NCBI GenBank assembly: GCA_964387935.1
Contig: CAYLZN010000007.1
Coordinates: 1 to 47,586 of the forward strand
Reading direction: 5' to 3'
DNA: 47,586 nucleotides
Origin: CAYLZN01 sp964387935
GTDB taxonomy: Bacteria; Acidobacteriota; Vicinamibacteria; Vicinamibacterales; JAFNAJ01
This document shows positions 31,350-40,069 of the stretch, one piece after another. Under the pieces are notes generated by a model. The model was given only the letters and a program-made list of their open reading frames with translations, was not told the DNA's origin and searched no databases. Position numbers and translations under genes: made by a program. Positions within the stretch are counted from its first letter, which is position 1; each line of letters opens with the position of its first letter.

Positions 31350-32773
31350 TGCGCTGCCCTGTCGTCCCCCGTCTTCTCCTGATCGCGGTCCTCCTTGCGG
31401 GTACTGGGCCGGACGTCGGCGACGTACGCGCGAAGAGCGCCGCCGGGACCGGGGCGGCGGCGGTCGCCACCCGGCACGTCGTGCTCGTCTCGATCGACGG
31501 GTTCGCCGCGTATCACCTCGACAATCCGTCGATCGAGCTCCCCCACATCCGGGCGCTCGTGGCCGCAGGTACGCGCGCTGCGAGCAGCGAGACGGTATTC
31601 CCGAGCGTCACGCACCCGTCGCACACGTCCCTCATCACCGGCGTGACGCCGCGCGAGCACGGCGTCGTCGACAACACCGTTCGTGACCGCGACACGGGCG
31701 CGCGCTTCCACATCACCAACCTGCCGCGCCGCGAGTCGGTCCGGGTGCCCACGCTGTTCGACGCCGTGCGCAGCGGAGGCGGCCGGACGGCCTCCTTCTT
31801 CTGGCCGGAGACGAAGGACGACCCCTCGATCGACGACAACCTCGCCGAGGCCTTCGCCGTAGGAGGACCGGACCCGCGTGAAGTGACGCCCGGATTGCTC
31901 GACGAACTGCGGAAGGCCGGGGTGCCCATCGACGCGTTCTACACGCTCTACGACAACCCGTTCACGCAGGGTGCGGCCGACATCGCCCTGACCCGTGCCG
32001 CGGCGCACGTGTTCAGGACGCGAAGGCCTGCGTTGACCGCCCTGCACCTGCTCGTCACCGACAAGGTGCAGCACGAGTTCGGCCCCGGTCATGCGCTCAC
32101 GGCGGCGGCTTTCATGAGCGCCGACCACTGCGTCGGCCTGCTCCGCCAGGCCGCAGAGGACGCAGGCGTCATCGACCGCACGACGTTCGTCATCGCCGGC
32201 GACCACGGGTTCGTGACCGTTCGCGACGAGATGAACCTGGCGCCACTGCTCGAGGAGCCTGCGCTCGAGACCCATGTCCGCTGGACGGCGCAGCGCTGGT
32301 TCGTCGCCGGCGAACTGCTGCCCACCTTCGATCGTGAGCGGCACGGCCCCGCGCTCGATCGCGTGCTGGCGCGCCTGGCCGCTGCGCCGGGCATCGTCCG
32401 CGTCGTCGGTCCGGGCGAGTTCGAGACGCTCGGCTACCCCGAGTACGCGGACAACCGGTTCGTGCCCGGACACTACCTGATTGCCGCCAGCATCGACCGG
32501 CGACTGGTCCTCGAGTGGGAGTCGAACGACACGGCTCCGCGCCCGCGCACGCGGCCGTATCACGGCCATGGCTATTTCCCGGATCACCCGAGCATGTTCC
32601 CGGGCCTGGTGCTCTCCGGGGCCGGGATCGCACCGGGGCGAACGATGGGGCACGTGCGCAACATCGACGTGGCGCCGACGATCGCGGCCCTGCTCGGCGT
32701 CGCCTTTCCGAGCGCGAAGGGCCGCGTGCTGCACGAGGCGCTCCGCACGGCACCATCCCGCCGACCGGGATAG
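31349..32773 (+). CDS. Secreted alkaline phosphatase superfamily phosphodiesterase (NPP-like)
   Basis: A 474-residue enzyme of the nucleotide pyrophosphatase/phosphodiesterase type. A signal peptide (VVPRLLLIAVLLAGTG) is followed by the metal-binding start HVVLVSIDGFAAYHLD. The nucleophile region is SSETVFPSVTHPSHTSLITG (Thr in THPSHTS), then TPREHGVVDNTV, and the second metal site TFVIAGDHGFVTVRDEMNLA. The C-terminus has GHGYFPDHPSMFPGLVLSG with the third-site His. It probably releases phosphate or splits phosphodiesters in the periplasm, acting with the GDPD of the same operon. Coupled to the receptor gene by a one-base overlap. Confidence 0.9.
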   Translation: MRCPVVPRLLLIAVLLAGTGPDVGDVRAKSAAGTGAAAVATRHVVLVSIDGFAAYHLDNPSIELPHIRALVAAGTRAASSETVFPSVTHPSHTSLITGVTPREHGVVDNTVRDRDTGARFHITNLPRRESVRVPTLFDAVRSGGGRTASFFWPETKDDPSIDDNLAEAFAVGGPDPREVTPGLLDELRKAGVPIDAFYTLYDNPFTQGAADIALTRAAAHVFRTRRPALTALHLLVTDKVQHEFGPGHALTAAAFMSADHCVGLLRQAAEDAGVIDRTTFVIAGDHGFVTVRDEMNLAPLLEEPALETHVRWTAQRWFVAGELLPTFDRERHGPALDRVLARLAAAPGIVRVVGPGEFETLGYPEYADNRFVPGHYLIAASIDRRLVLEWESNDTAPRPRTRPYHGHGYFPDHPSMFPGLVLSGAGIAPGRTMGHVRNIDVAPTIAALLGVAFPSAKGRVLHEALRTAPSRRPG

Positions 32774-32935
32774 AGCGCCGCTGGGAGCGGCTACTGCGAT
32801 CGCCTGCCGGGCAGATCGAAGGGACGACCTATACTGTCCACCTCGTGGAGGGCGCGGTGCGCGATGCCCCGACTGCCCGCACGTCCGTGGACGACCGGCT
32901 CGTCGGGTGGTCCACGAACAAGAAGGAGGATCAAG

Positions 32936-33100
32936 ATGCCGGAACCGACACCGGCCGATCGCCTTGGCACTGACGAAGCCGTCGTGTTCACAGCCAGCCG
33001 CGATCTCAAGCCGCTGCTCCGGGCCCTGCAGACCAGCCGGCCGGGCAGTTTCGAGTGGAGCGTGCATGACCGACCAGGTGACCGACGCGAGCGAGCGTGA
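32936..33100 (+). CDS. Small conserved-looking protein with very strong ribosome site
   Basis: A 54-residue product (MPEPTPADRLGTDEAVVFTA, then SRDLKPLLRALQTSRPGSFE, then WSVHDRPGDRRERA). AAGGAGGA stands 5 bases before ATG 32936, one of the best Shine-Dalgarno sites in the window. I do not recognise the family. The last residues may be out of frame: after SVHD a tandem GACC-GACC occurs, and removing one copy would give QVTDASERDALIRGVQAL ending at TGA 33129-33131. Confidence 0.5.
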   Translation: MPEPTPADRLGTDEAVVFTASRDLKPLLRALQTSRPGSFEWSVHDRPGDRRERA

Positions 33101-33218
33101 CGCGCTCATCAGGGGAGTGCAGGCGCTCTGAACACCGGCTGGGGCCGGGCGGCTCGGCCGGGCCGTAACGAATCGGCCGCCGGGCAGACCATGCGCCAGG
33201 ACATTCGGAACCTCACGC

Positions 33219-33941
33219 ATGGCTCGCATCATTCGCGCTCTCCTGGCACTCGTCGCCATCCTGGCCGTCGTCCTCGCGCTGGGCAGTCGTAGCGTCGCGG
33301 CACGTGTCCTCGTCGATGCCGTGGCGTTCGTCCGCAACGCCGGCCCGGCCGGCGTGCTCCTGTTCGCCCTCGCCTACGTCGTCAGCACCGTCGCGCTGTT
33401 GCCAGGCGTGCTGCTGACCCTGGCGGCCGGATTCCTCTACGGCCCTGTCGTGGGCACGCTCATCGTGTCGCCCGTCAGCGTGCTGGCCGCGACGTGTTCG
33501 TTCCTGCTGGGACGGACGGTGGCGCGCGACTGGATCGGCCGGCGCGTGGCCACGCAGCCACGGTTCGCCGCCGTGGACGAGGCGGTCGGTCGGGAGGGCT
33601 TCAAGATCGTGGCCCTGCTGCGGCTCTCGCCACTCTTCCCGTTCAACCTGCTGAATTACGCGCTGGGCCTGACGAAGGTCCGCCTTCGCGACTTCGTGCT
33701 GGCCTCATGGATCGGCATGCTGCCCGGGACGGCCCTCTACGTCTACCTGGGTTCGCTGGTGACGAGCGTCGGCGACCTGCTGGCCGGGTCAGCCACGGGC
33801 CGCGCCGCCGGGACCGGAGCCGCGACCTGGCTGTACTGGGTCGGCCTCGCCGCCACGGGAGCCGTCGCCGTCCTCATCACCCGGACCGCCCGGCAGTCCC
33901 TGGCCGCGGCGCTCGAACCCCACGCCTCCACGCAGGCCTGA
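33219..33941 (+). CDS. TVP38/TMEM64 family membrane protein
   Basis: A 240-residue protein with several membrane helices and the VTT/DedA-like core: LLFALAYVVSTVALLPGVLL, TLAAGFLYGPVVGTLIVSPV, then FKIVALLRLSPLFPFNLLNY, ALGLTKVRLRDFVLASWIGM, LPGTALYVYLGSLV. These proteins are thought to be lipid scramblase-like. It stands 21 bases before a flavin disulfide reductase, an association that recurs in bacteria and even as a fusion. Confidence 0.88.
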   Translation: MARIIRALLALVAILAVVLALGSRSVAARVLVDAVAFVRNAGPAGVLLFALAYVVSTVALLPGVLLTLAAGFLYGPVVGTLIVSPVSVLAATCSFLLGRTVARDWIGRRVATQPRFAAVDEAVGREGFKIVALLRLSPLFPFNLLNYALGLTKVRLRDFVLASWIGMLPGTALYVYLGSLVTSVGDLLAGSATGRAAGTGAATWLYWVGLAATGAVAVLITRTARQSLAAALEPHASTQA

Positions 33942-33962
33942 ACGATGCAGGAGTCCCCCAGC

Positions 33963-35495
33963 ATGAACGTCGCCGACAGCGATCCGACCACGCGTGTGAC
34001 GCCCGACGATGTGCACAATCGGGCGCTCGTCTCGGCCGTTCATCCGCCGGGCTGGGTGAACCCACGGCCTGCGGGCCGTTACAACCTCGTCGTGATCGGG
34101 GCCGGCACGGCGGGGCTGGTCTCGGCGGCGGGCGCGGCCGGGCTGGGCGCGAGGGTGGCGCTCGTCGAGCGGCACCTGCTGGGCGGGGATTGCCTGAACT
34201 ACGGCTGCGTGCCGTCGAAGGCGCTCCTGCGCGCGGCCCATGCCGCGCACGACGTGCGCACCGCCGGAGAGTTCGGCGTGCGCGTCAGCGGCGAGGTCGA
34301 AGCGGACTTCGGCGCGGCCATGGAACGCCTGCGTCGCCTGCGCGCCGGCATCGCGCCGCACGATTCCGCTGCGCGCTTCTCGGGCCTTGGCATCGACGTG
34401 TTCCTCGGGGACGCCAGATTCGTCGGCCCCGATGCCATCGAGGTCGCGGGCGAGCGTCTTCCCTTCGCCCGCGCGATCCTCGCCACAGGCGCCCGGGCGG
34501 CGGCCCTTCCCGTGCCCGGGCTCGAGGAAACGGGCTACCTGACCAACGAAACGGTCTTTTCGTTGACCGAACGGCCGGCCCGTCTCGTCGTCATCGGTGC
34601 GGGGCCGATCGGCTGCGAAATGGCCCAGGCGTTCGCTCGGCTCGGCTCGCGGGTCACCATCGTCAGCCTCGACAGGCAGTTGCTGCCCAGGGAGGACACG
34701 GACGCAGGCGGCCTGCTCACGAGGGTGTTCGAGCGCGAAGGCATCGGTCTGCGGCTGGGTGCCACGCTGAAGCGGGCGGTCCGGACGCCGGGTGGCCGAC
34801 AGATCACGATCGAGCGGGACGGACTGGAAGAGATGCTCGAAGCCGAGCAGATCCTCGTCGCCGTGGGGCGCGCGGCGAACGTGGAGGGTCTCGGGCTCGA
34901 GACGGCCGGCGTGGCGTTCACCCGGGCCGGGGTGACGGTGGACGACTTCCTGCGTACGAGCAACCCTCGCGTGTACGCGGCCGGCGACATCTGCACGCCG
35001 TACAAGTTCACCCACGCAGCCGATGCGATGGCGCGGATGGCCATCCAGAACGCGCTGTTCTTCGGCCGCAGGCGCGTCTCGTCGCTCGTGATTCCGTGGA
35101 GCACCTACACGGACCCGGAGATTGCGCACGTGGGCATCGGTGCGGAAGAGGCCGCGCGATCCGGCGGGCGGGTCGTGACCCTGCAGATCCCCCTGCAGGA
35201 GGTGGACCGGTCCGTGCTCGACGGGGAGACCGAAGGGTTCGCACGGGCCCACGTCGACGCGCGGACCGGCCGGCTCGTCGGCGCCACCATCGTGTCGCGC
35301 CACGCGGGTAGTCTGATCGGGGAGCTGTCACTCGCGATGACGGCAGGACTGAAGATGGACGTCCTGTCGCGCACGATCCATCCTTACCCGACCGTCGGCG
35401 AGGTGAGCCGGAAGCTGGGCGACGCGTGGATGCGACGCAAGCTGACGCCACGCGTGAAGGGCCTGCTCTCGATGATCCTGTCGTGGCGTCGATGA
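33963..35495 (+). CDS. Mercuric reductase-like pyridine nucleotide-disulfide oxidoreductase
   Basis: A 510-residue flavoprotein. The FAD-binding VVIGAGTAGLVSAAGAAGLG, redox-active disulfide GGDCLNYGCVPSK, NAD(P)-binding VVIGAGPIGCEMAQAFARLG, AAGDICTPYKFTHAADAMAR and the C-terminal interface motif HPYPTVGE are all present. The last shows the His-Glu pair used for proton relay in this family. The C-terminal Cys pair of true MerA is missing, so it is more likely a quinone- or thiol-linked disulfide reductase. ATG 33963 has AGGAG 9 bases upstream; 33945 is an alternative. Confidence 0.88.
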   Translation: MNVADSDPTTRVTPDDVHNRALVSAVHPPGWVNPRPAGRYNLVVIGAGTAGLVSAAGAAGLGARVALVERHLLGGDCLNYGCVPSKALLRAAHAAHDVRTAGEFGVRVSGEVEADFGAAMERLRRLRAGIAPHDSAARFSGLGIDVFLGDARFVGPDAIEVAGERLPFARAILATGARAAALPVPGLEETGYLTNETVFSLTERPARLVVIGAGPIGCEMAQAFARLGSRVTIVSLDRQLLPREDTDAGGLLTRVFEREGIGLRLGATLKRAVRTPGGRQITIERDGLEEMLEAEQILVAVGRAANVEGLGLETAGVAFTRAGVTVDDFLRTSNPRVYAAGDICTPYKFTHAADAMARMAIQNALFFGRRRVSSLVIPWSTYTDPEIAHVGIGAEEAARSGGRVVTLQIPLQEVDRSVLDGETEGFARAHVDARTGRLVGATIVSRHAGSLIGELSLAMTAGLKMDVLSRTIHPYPTVGEVSRKLGDAWMRRKLTPRVKGLLSMILSWRR

Positions 35496-35528
35496 GGTCG
35501 AAGGGCCTCGTCGCCGCGGCAGGTGTGG

Positions 35529-36908
35529 TCATGGCGCCGGCGTGGTCGCCAGTGACACCGCGATGCCCGTCGCGAAGATGATCGGGATGCCGTACATCGC
35601 CCACGGCCACGTGTATCCGCCGGCCTCGCCGACGAGGACGAAGGCGCCGATGCCCCAGAGAATGCCCACGATCACGCTGGCCCACGCGCCCGCCACCGTC
35701 GCCGGGGGCCAGTGGAAGCCGGCCAGCAGGGCGAACGACAGGGCGACGACGGGGATGTTCGCGAGAATCAGCCGATCGAGGATGTCGTCGACGAGGAAGA
35801 CCGCGCCGAGCCAGTGCAGCAGGGCGAAGCCGGCGATGACCCGCCGCTGCACGTGCACGTGCCGCGCGTCGCGCCACCCGAAGTCGGCCGCGACCATGGC
35901 CCCCATCGCCGTCCATACCCCGGCCAGCGTCGTCAGCGCGGCGGCGAACAGCAGGCCGAAGGCGGCGCCGCGGGCACCGCGTGGCAGCCAGGCGGTGATC
36001 ATCACGGGCACCGCCGTCTGCGGGTCGGTGAGACCGCGTTCGACGACGCGGAGGTGCGCCGCGGCCAGGGTCAGGCCCGCATACAGGGCGAAGACGAGCA
36101 CGGCCGCCCACGCCACGGCGCGGAACGCCGTGCGCTCGTCGCGCGCGGCGAAGATCTTCTGGCCGTACCAGGGCGCGGCGATGTAGGTGACGCAGGTCAG
36201 CGCGATCAGCGTGGAGACGAACCGGAACGGGAGCGCGGGATGCGACCACTGCCCCACCGGATCGACGCGCAGTTGCGAGGCGTCGAAGGCCGCGGCGAGC
36301 CCGCCCGCAGGCCCGCTGACCCACAGGCCGGCGCCGAGAAGGAGCGGCACGAGCACCAGCGTGAGCACGAAGCTGACCACGTCGCTGCGCACGACCGTAA
36401 CGAGCCCGCCCGGCAGCGTGACAGCCAGCACGACGAGCGTGAGCAGCGCACTGGCGGCCCACGGCGGCACCCAGGGCACGAACGGCCCGAACAGCAGCCC
36501 GAGGGACTTCACGTAGGTCGCGCCGAAGCCCACCATCGAGGACAGGAGCAGGAGCGAGGCCAGCCGGCCCAGGGCCGGTGAGTAGCGGCTGGCGAAGAGC
36601 TCGGCCACCGACAGCCGGTCGAACCGCTTCCACGCCCGAGCCACGGTCATCGTGTAGAAGAGCAACCCGACGAGGAACACCAGCGGCAGGGCCAGGGCCA
36701 TCGGTCCGGCCCGGTAGCCGGCCGCACTGAAGGCGAGCAGGGTGCTCGTGTTGAACTCCGTCATCACGAGCGTCGCCACGAGCGGAAAGAGCGACAGACG
36801 TCGGTCGGCGACCAGGAAATCCTCGTCGTCGCGCGGGCGGTACGCGGTGACGCTCAGCAAGAGCCCGATGACCGTAACGAAACCGATCACGTCCAGGACT
36901 GGACTCAT
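35529..36908 (-). CDS. Sodium:solute symporter (SSS) family protein
   Basis: A 459-residue transporter with about 12-13 membrane helices; FLVADRRLSLFPLVATLVMT, EFNTSTLLAFSAAGYRAGP and YLAAPW-like YIAAPWYGQKIFAARDERTA are SSS-type segments. The sequence between helices 2 and 4 (WKRFDRLSVAELFASRYSPA) is the family cytoplasmic loop. The substrate is not evident. ATG 36908 is preferred; GTG 36938 would abut the divergent CDP-alcohol gene start. It is convergent with the reductase, 33 bases apart. Confidence 0.88.
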   Translation of the reverse strand: MSPVLDVIGFVTVIGLLLSVTAYRPRDDEDFLVADRRLSLFPLVATLVMTEFNTSTLLAFSAAGYRAGPMALALPLVFLVGLLFYTMTVARAWKRFDRLSVAELFASRYSPALGRLASLLLLSSMVGFGATYVKSLGLLFGPFVPWVPPWAASALLTLVVLAVTLPGGLVTVVRSDVVSFVLTLVLVPLLLGAGLWVSGPAGGLAAAFDASQLRVDPVGQWSHPALPFRFVSTLIALTCVTYIAAPWYGQKIFAARDERTAFRAVAWAAVLVFALYAGLTLAAAHLRVVERGLTDPQTAVPVMITAWLPRGARGAAFGLLFAAALTTLAGVWTAMGAMVAADFGWRDARHVHVQRRVIAGFALLHWLGAVFLVDDILDRLILANIPVVALSFALLAGFHWPPATVAGAWASVIVGILWGIGAFVLVGEAGGYTWPWAMYGIPIIFATGIAVSLATTPAP

Positions 36909-36938
36909 GTCACGCTCGTCCAGGGGTGCAGCAGACAC

Positions 36939-37574
36939 ATGTTCGACGACGCCTTCCGTCCGTACTTCGCGCGGCTGGCCGCGCCCATCGGCCGCGCGCT
37001 GGTGTCATGGGGAATCACGCCGTCACGAGTCTCGTGGGCGGGTTTCACCCTCGCCGTGGCGGGCGCCGGAGCCATCGCGGCCGGCCACTCGGTGCTCGGC
37101 CTGACACTGTGGCTGCTCAGCCGGATCGCTGATGGTCTCGACGGGATCGTCGCCCGCCAGGGAGGGTGGCAGAGTGCGTTCGGGGGGTATCTCGACATCA
37201 CGCTCGACATGGCGGCCTATTCGCTGATGGTCCTGGCGTTCGCCTCCCGGCACCCAGAACAGGCCCTCCTCTGGGAGACCGTGCTGGCCGGCTATGTGCT
37301 CGCCATCACCAGCACGCTCGCGCTCTCGGCCGCCGCGGAGCGCGTGGAGCGAACGGTCGCGCCTGGCGATCGCACCTTCCAGTTCACCCGCGGGCTCGCG
37401 GAGGCTGGCGAAACGAGTCTCGTCTACACCCTCTGGGTCGCGTTCCCCTCGCACATCGCGCTCGTGGGCTGGCTCTGGTGCGGGCTGCTGCTGGCGACAG
37501 CGGTGCAACGCTCGTGGCTCGCGTGGCAGTACCTGCCTCACGATCCCGGCCGGCGGCCGGGGCGATCGGGCTGA
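36939..37574 (+). CDS. CDP-alcohol phosphatidyltransferase family protein
   Basis: A 211-residue membrane enzyme with the full catalytic motif D-G-x2-A-R-x8-G-x3-D-x3-D in ADGLDGIVARQGGWQSAFGG and YLDITLD. Such enzymes displace CMP from a CDP-linked lipid or alcohol to make phospholipids or related polar lipids. The actual acceptor is not evident. It is divergent from the symporter, whose upstream candidate GTG ends at the base next to this ATG, and convergent with the selenoprotein gene, leaving an 8-base gap. Confidence 0.87.
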   Translation: MFDDAFRPYFARLAAPIGRALVSWGITPSRVSWAGFTLAVAGAGAIAAGHSVLGLTLWLLSRIADGLDGIVARQGGWQSAFGGYLDITLDMAAYSLMVLAFASRHPEQALLWETVLAGYVLAITSTLALSAAAERVERTVAPGDRTFQFTRGLAEAGETSLVYTLWVAFPSHIALVGWLWCGLLLATAVQRSWLAWQYLPHDPGRRPGRSG

Positions 37575-37582
37575 TCTCGCCG

Positions 37583-38698
37583 TCAGCGCCCCCCTGCCCG
37601 CTCCCGGTCCAGCGTGCCGACGGTGAAGGTCCACGACAGGGGAATGGAGACCGGGTTGTAGCAGATCCTGTCGTCACACGCCTGGTACTCGAGGCGCCCG
37701 GACACGGTAACCGACGCGCGCGGCGCCGACGCCGCCTTCGGCGACGGATCGAGCAGCAACTCGCGCGAGAGCCGGAAGGGACGCATGTAGACGGGCACCC
37801 GTTCGTTCAACGGCGCGAAGAAGTAGGTCTCTGACGGCGGGTAGCTCGTCTCGAGTACCTGCACGCCTGGCGTCTCGTCGATCGCCAGGCGCACCACGCG
37901 ATAGTTGGTCGCTCCGGGCGCGTAGACGTGCATGCCTGCGCCCGGCGTGACGTCCACCACGAGCGAGACGTGGCGCCCGGGAACGAGGACCTCGTCACTC
38001 GCCCACGCCCGCAGCCGCAGGTGGGCCGTTTCCGCCGTGGTGACTGGCCGTTCGATCCCCATTCCGGCTTTCATCAACACCGTGGAGACCGTCGCCCGCT
38101 CCTGATACGCCGGCTCGAAGACCCGCGCCGTCACGCGACCCTGACGGTCGAGGACGAAGGTGCCGGGAAAGGGAATGCCGTAGGTCGGCGTGCCCGGCGC
38201 CACCGTGGTGTTGAGCAGGCCGTAGGCCTTGATGGTGGCCGAGCCCCTGTCGGCCAGCAACGGATAGGTGATGCCCCGGCGCCTGGCGAAGTCGGCCAGC
38301 ACCTCGGGCGAATCGTACGTGATCACCGCCAGCCCCAGTCCGAGGCGGCGAAGTTCCTCGACGCGGCCTTGCAGCTCCACGAGCTGCGTTTTGCAGAACG
38401 GTCACCAGTCCGCGGACCGGGAGAACACCAGCAGCGCCCCCTTCGGTCCGAGCAGGTCCTTCAGCGTGCGGGTCACGCCCGCGTGGTCGGGCATCGCGAA
38501 CGGTGGGACGACCTCACCAACCTGCGGACCCAGTCGACTCACGTCGACCGCAACGATGGGCGGCGCGGACTGTCCGCCCGCCGGCGCGACTCCCCCCTGC
38601 GCGGCGGCGACCGTGGCCACGCCAAGCACCGAGATCAATCCAACCGAGATCAATCCAGTCGCGACACAGTTCTTCAGCACGTCGACCTCTCGTTTCAC
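37583..38698 (-). CDS. Redoxin-DsbD(N)-like fusion, probable selenoprotein (UGA at 38402-38404)
   Basis: A single frame from GTG 38698 to the stop at 37583 is broken only by TGA at residue 99 of 371. Residues 1-34 form a signal or anchor (LISVGLISVLGVATVAAAQG). The AhpC/TSA-type domain reads GPKGALLVFSRSADW-[UGA]-PFC, then KTQLVELQGRVEELRRLGLG, AVITYDSPEVLADFARR, and GIPFPGTFVLDRQGRV. Cys homologs have DWCPFCK, so UGA replaces the first Cys of CxxC. Residues ~220-371 resemble the DsbD N-terminal domain, with its Cys pair in YQACDDRICYNP. A perfect hairpin follows the UGA (separate entry). GTG 38698 overlaps the zf-HC2 stop. I infer a selenocysteine thiol:disulfide oxidoreductase in the ECF-sigma operon; annotation pipelines would split it in two. 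Confidence 0.85.
38371..38387 (-). promoter_or_regulatory. Candidate bacterial SECIS hairpin for the redoxin UGA
   Basis: On the coding strand GCAGCTC-GTG-GAGCTGC, a perfect 7-bp stem with a GUG loop. It begins 14 nt after the TGA; the loop begins about 21 nt after it, with G first in the loop. The layout nearly matches that of the DUF3179 hairpin. Confidence 0.65.
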
Positions 38699-38916
38699 TT
38701 GCGCTCGAACACATCGTCACCGGGCGGCACACCGCTCGCCGGATCCAGGCGCGCGAACTGCCGCAGCGCGCTGCGGGTCAGCGCCATCTGCTGGCGATAG
38801 CGCCGGCACGCGCCACAGACCAGGAGGTGCATCCACAGGGAGACTCGACGCCTGAACGGCAGCGCGCCTTCGGCGGCGTCGGTCACCAGTGATGTCACCT
38901 CGCGGCAGGTCAGCAT
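38695..38916 (-). CDS. zf-HC2-type anti-sigma factor, small
   Basis: A 73-residue protein, LTCREVTSLVTDAAEGALPF, then LWMHLLVCGACRRYRQQMAL. The C-x3-H-type arrangement and HxxxCxxC (HLLVCGAC) bind zinc and ECF sigma factors in this family. There is no membrane helix. Its stop overlaps the start of the redoxin selenoprotein; 9 bases separate it from the DUF547 gene. A second zf-HC2 protein in one operon is unusual. Confidence 0.85.
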   Translation of the reverse strand: MLTCREVTSLVTDAAEGALPFRRRVSLWMHLLVCGACRRYRQQMALTRSALRQFARLDPASGVPPGDDVFERK

Positions 38917-38925
38917 ATCCTGCTC

Positions 38926-39759
38926 TCACGGGCCGCCGACCACGTCGTTCAGCGACCAGTCGTAGGGAAGGAACCGGATCCGCACCCGGCCGCGCGCCAC
39001 GGCGGACCGTGCCTCCTCGGGTCCGAACCGCGACACGATCCCGAGGATGGCGCGTTCGACGGGGGTGCCCGAGGTGGGGCCCAATGCTGCGAACGGCTCG
39101 ACGAAGTCCTCGCCGTACCACTTGAAGAGGCTCGACACCGAGAGCGTGGCGTCGCGCCATCGCAGGCCCTCCGGGCTGGCCAGGAATCGACGGGCGGCGG
39201 CCTCGAGCTGGGCCTGCAGGTCCGCCGCGCGATAGGGCTCCGCGGCCAGCGGCGGGCAGCTCACCGACGCGCAATTGATCGCGAAGTGCACGAGCGGCTC
39301 CCGGAACACGGGACGCAGGATGCGGTGTTCGATGTCATCGAGCGTCACCTCGCGGCCGCCGGCCTTCCACGTCAGCGTCGTCCAGACCCCTTTGATCTGC
39401 CGGATGCTGTTCCGCGGCTGCAGGCTGAGCCTCGAGCCCGCAATCGGGTAGTGATCGACGATGGCCTGCAGGGTGAAGACGTTGTAGGCGTTGATCCAGA
39501 ACGCGACCTGCTGCGGGCGGGTCCACGCCTGCACGTCGCGGTCGGAGACGTCGCCGAACGCCCGCACGAGTGCGTCGAGTGCGGCCCGGTTCGCCTTCAG
39601 CGACCTGTAGTCGACGCGCCCCTGGCGGAGGTGGGCCTGGAGCAGAGTGCCATACAGGACGTGGCCGTGGTCGAAGGCGCCCTGTGCCGGCAGCGCGGGG
39701 GCCGGGCAGGCCAGCAGCACGGCGGCGGCCACGAGGGCAGGAAGTCGCGAACCGACCAT
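38926..39759 (-). CDS. DUF547 domain protein, secreted
   Basis: A 277-residue protein with a signal peptide (LPALVAAAVLLACPAPALPA) and the DUF547 core: GHVLYGTLLQAHLRQGRVDY, VAFWINAYNVFTLQAIVDHY, TLTWKAGGREVTLDDIEHRI, FREPLVHFAINCASVSCPPL, and LFKWYGEDF. DUF547 proteins may be Cys-His-type hydrolase-like enzymes (NCASVSCP). Function unknown. It is often found beside ECF sigma factors, as here. Confidence 0.88.
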   Translation of the reverse strand: MVGSRLPALVAAAVLLACPAPALPAQGAFDHGHVLYGTLLQAHLRQGRVDYRSLKANRAALDALVRAFGDVSDRDVQAWTRPQQVAFWINAYNVFTLQAIVDHYPIAGSRLSLQPRNSIRQIKGVWTTLTWKAGGREVTLDDIEHRILRPVFREPLVHFAINCASVSCPPLAAEPYRAADLQAQLEAAARRFLASPEGLRWRDATLSVSSLFKWYGEDFVEPFAALGPTSGTPVERAILGIVSRFGPEEARSAVARGRVRIRFLPYDWSLNDVVGGP

Positions 39760-39816
39760 GTCCCACAGTCTGTCGTCCGGCCGGTTCGTTACAGGGCCTG
39801 CCGCGGAGGGCGTGAT

Positions 39817-40053
39817 TCAGTCCTTCCGCCCGGACCGCCACTGTCGGAACGTGTCGCGCAGGGCGGGCGGCGGCCCTCCCTCATCGGTGCGGAGCGACCG
39901 CATCGCTGCGCGGGTGAGGCGAAGTTGCTCGAGATACCGCTCGCAGGCCCGGCACATCAACAGGTGCAGACGGAACTGGACCCGGTCGAGCCACGGCAGG
40001 TCGCGCTCGAGGTAGTCGGTTGCCCGCTGCGTGATCTGCTGGCAGTTCCACAT
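39817..40053 (-). CDS. zf-HC2-type anti-sigma factor
   Basis: A 78-residue protein starting MWNCQQITQRATDYLERDLP and containing FRLHLLMCRACERYLEQLRL with the zinc-binding H-x3-C-x2-C set. The ATG at 40053 is preferred over a longer frame to 40170 that overlaps the sigma gene. It follows the sigma factor by 16 bases, the normal place of the cognate anti-sigma factor. Confidence 0.85.
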   Translation of the reverse strand: MWNCQQITQRATDYLERDLPWLDRVQFRLHLLMCRACERYLEQLRLTRAAMRSLRTDEGGPPPALRDTFRQWRSGRKD

Positions 40054-40069
40054 GCGTGCGGTCACCCCT

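Noticed and set aside
31322..33337. A 671-residue minus-strand frame opposite the phosphodiesterase
   Set aside because: Low-complexity Arg/Ala/Pro sequence with no domain, and it crosses the ends of real plus-strand genes.
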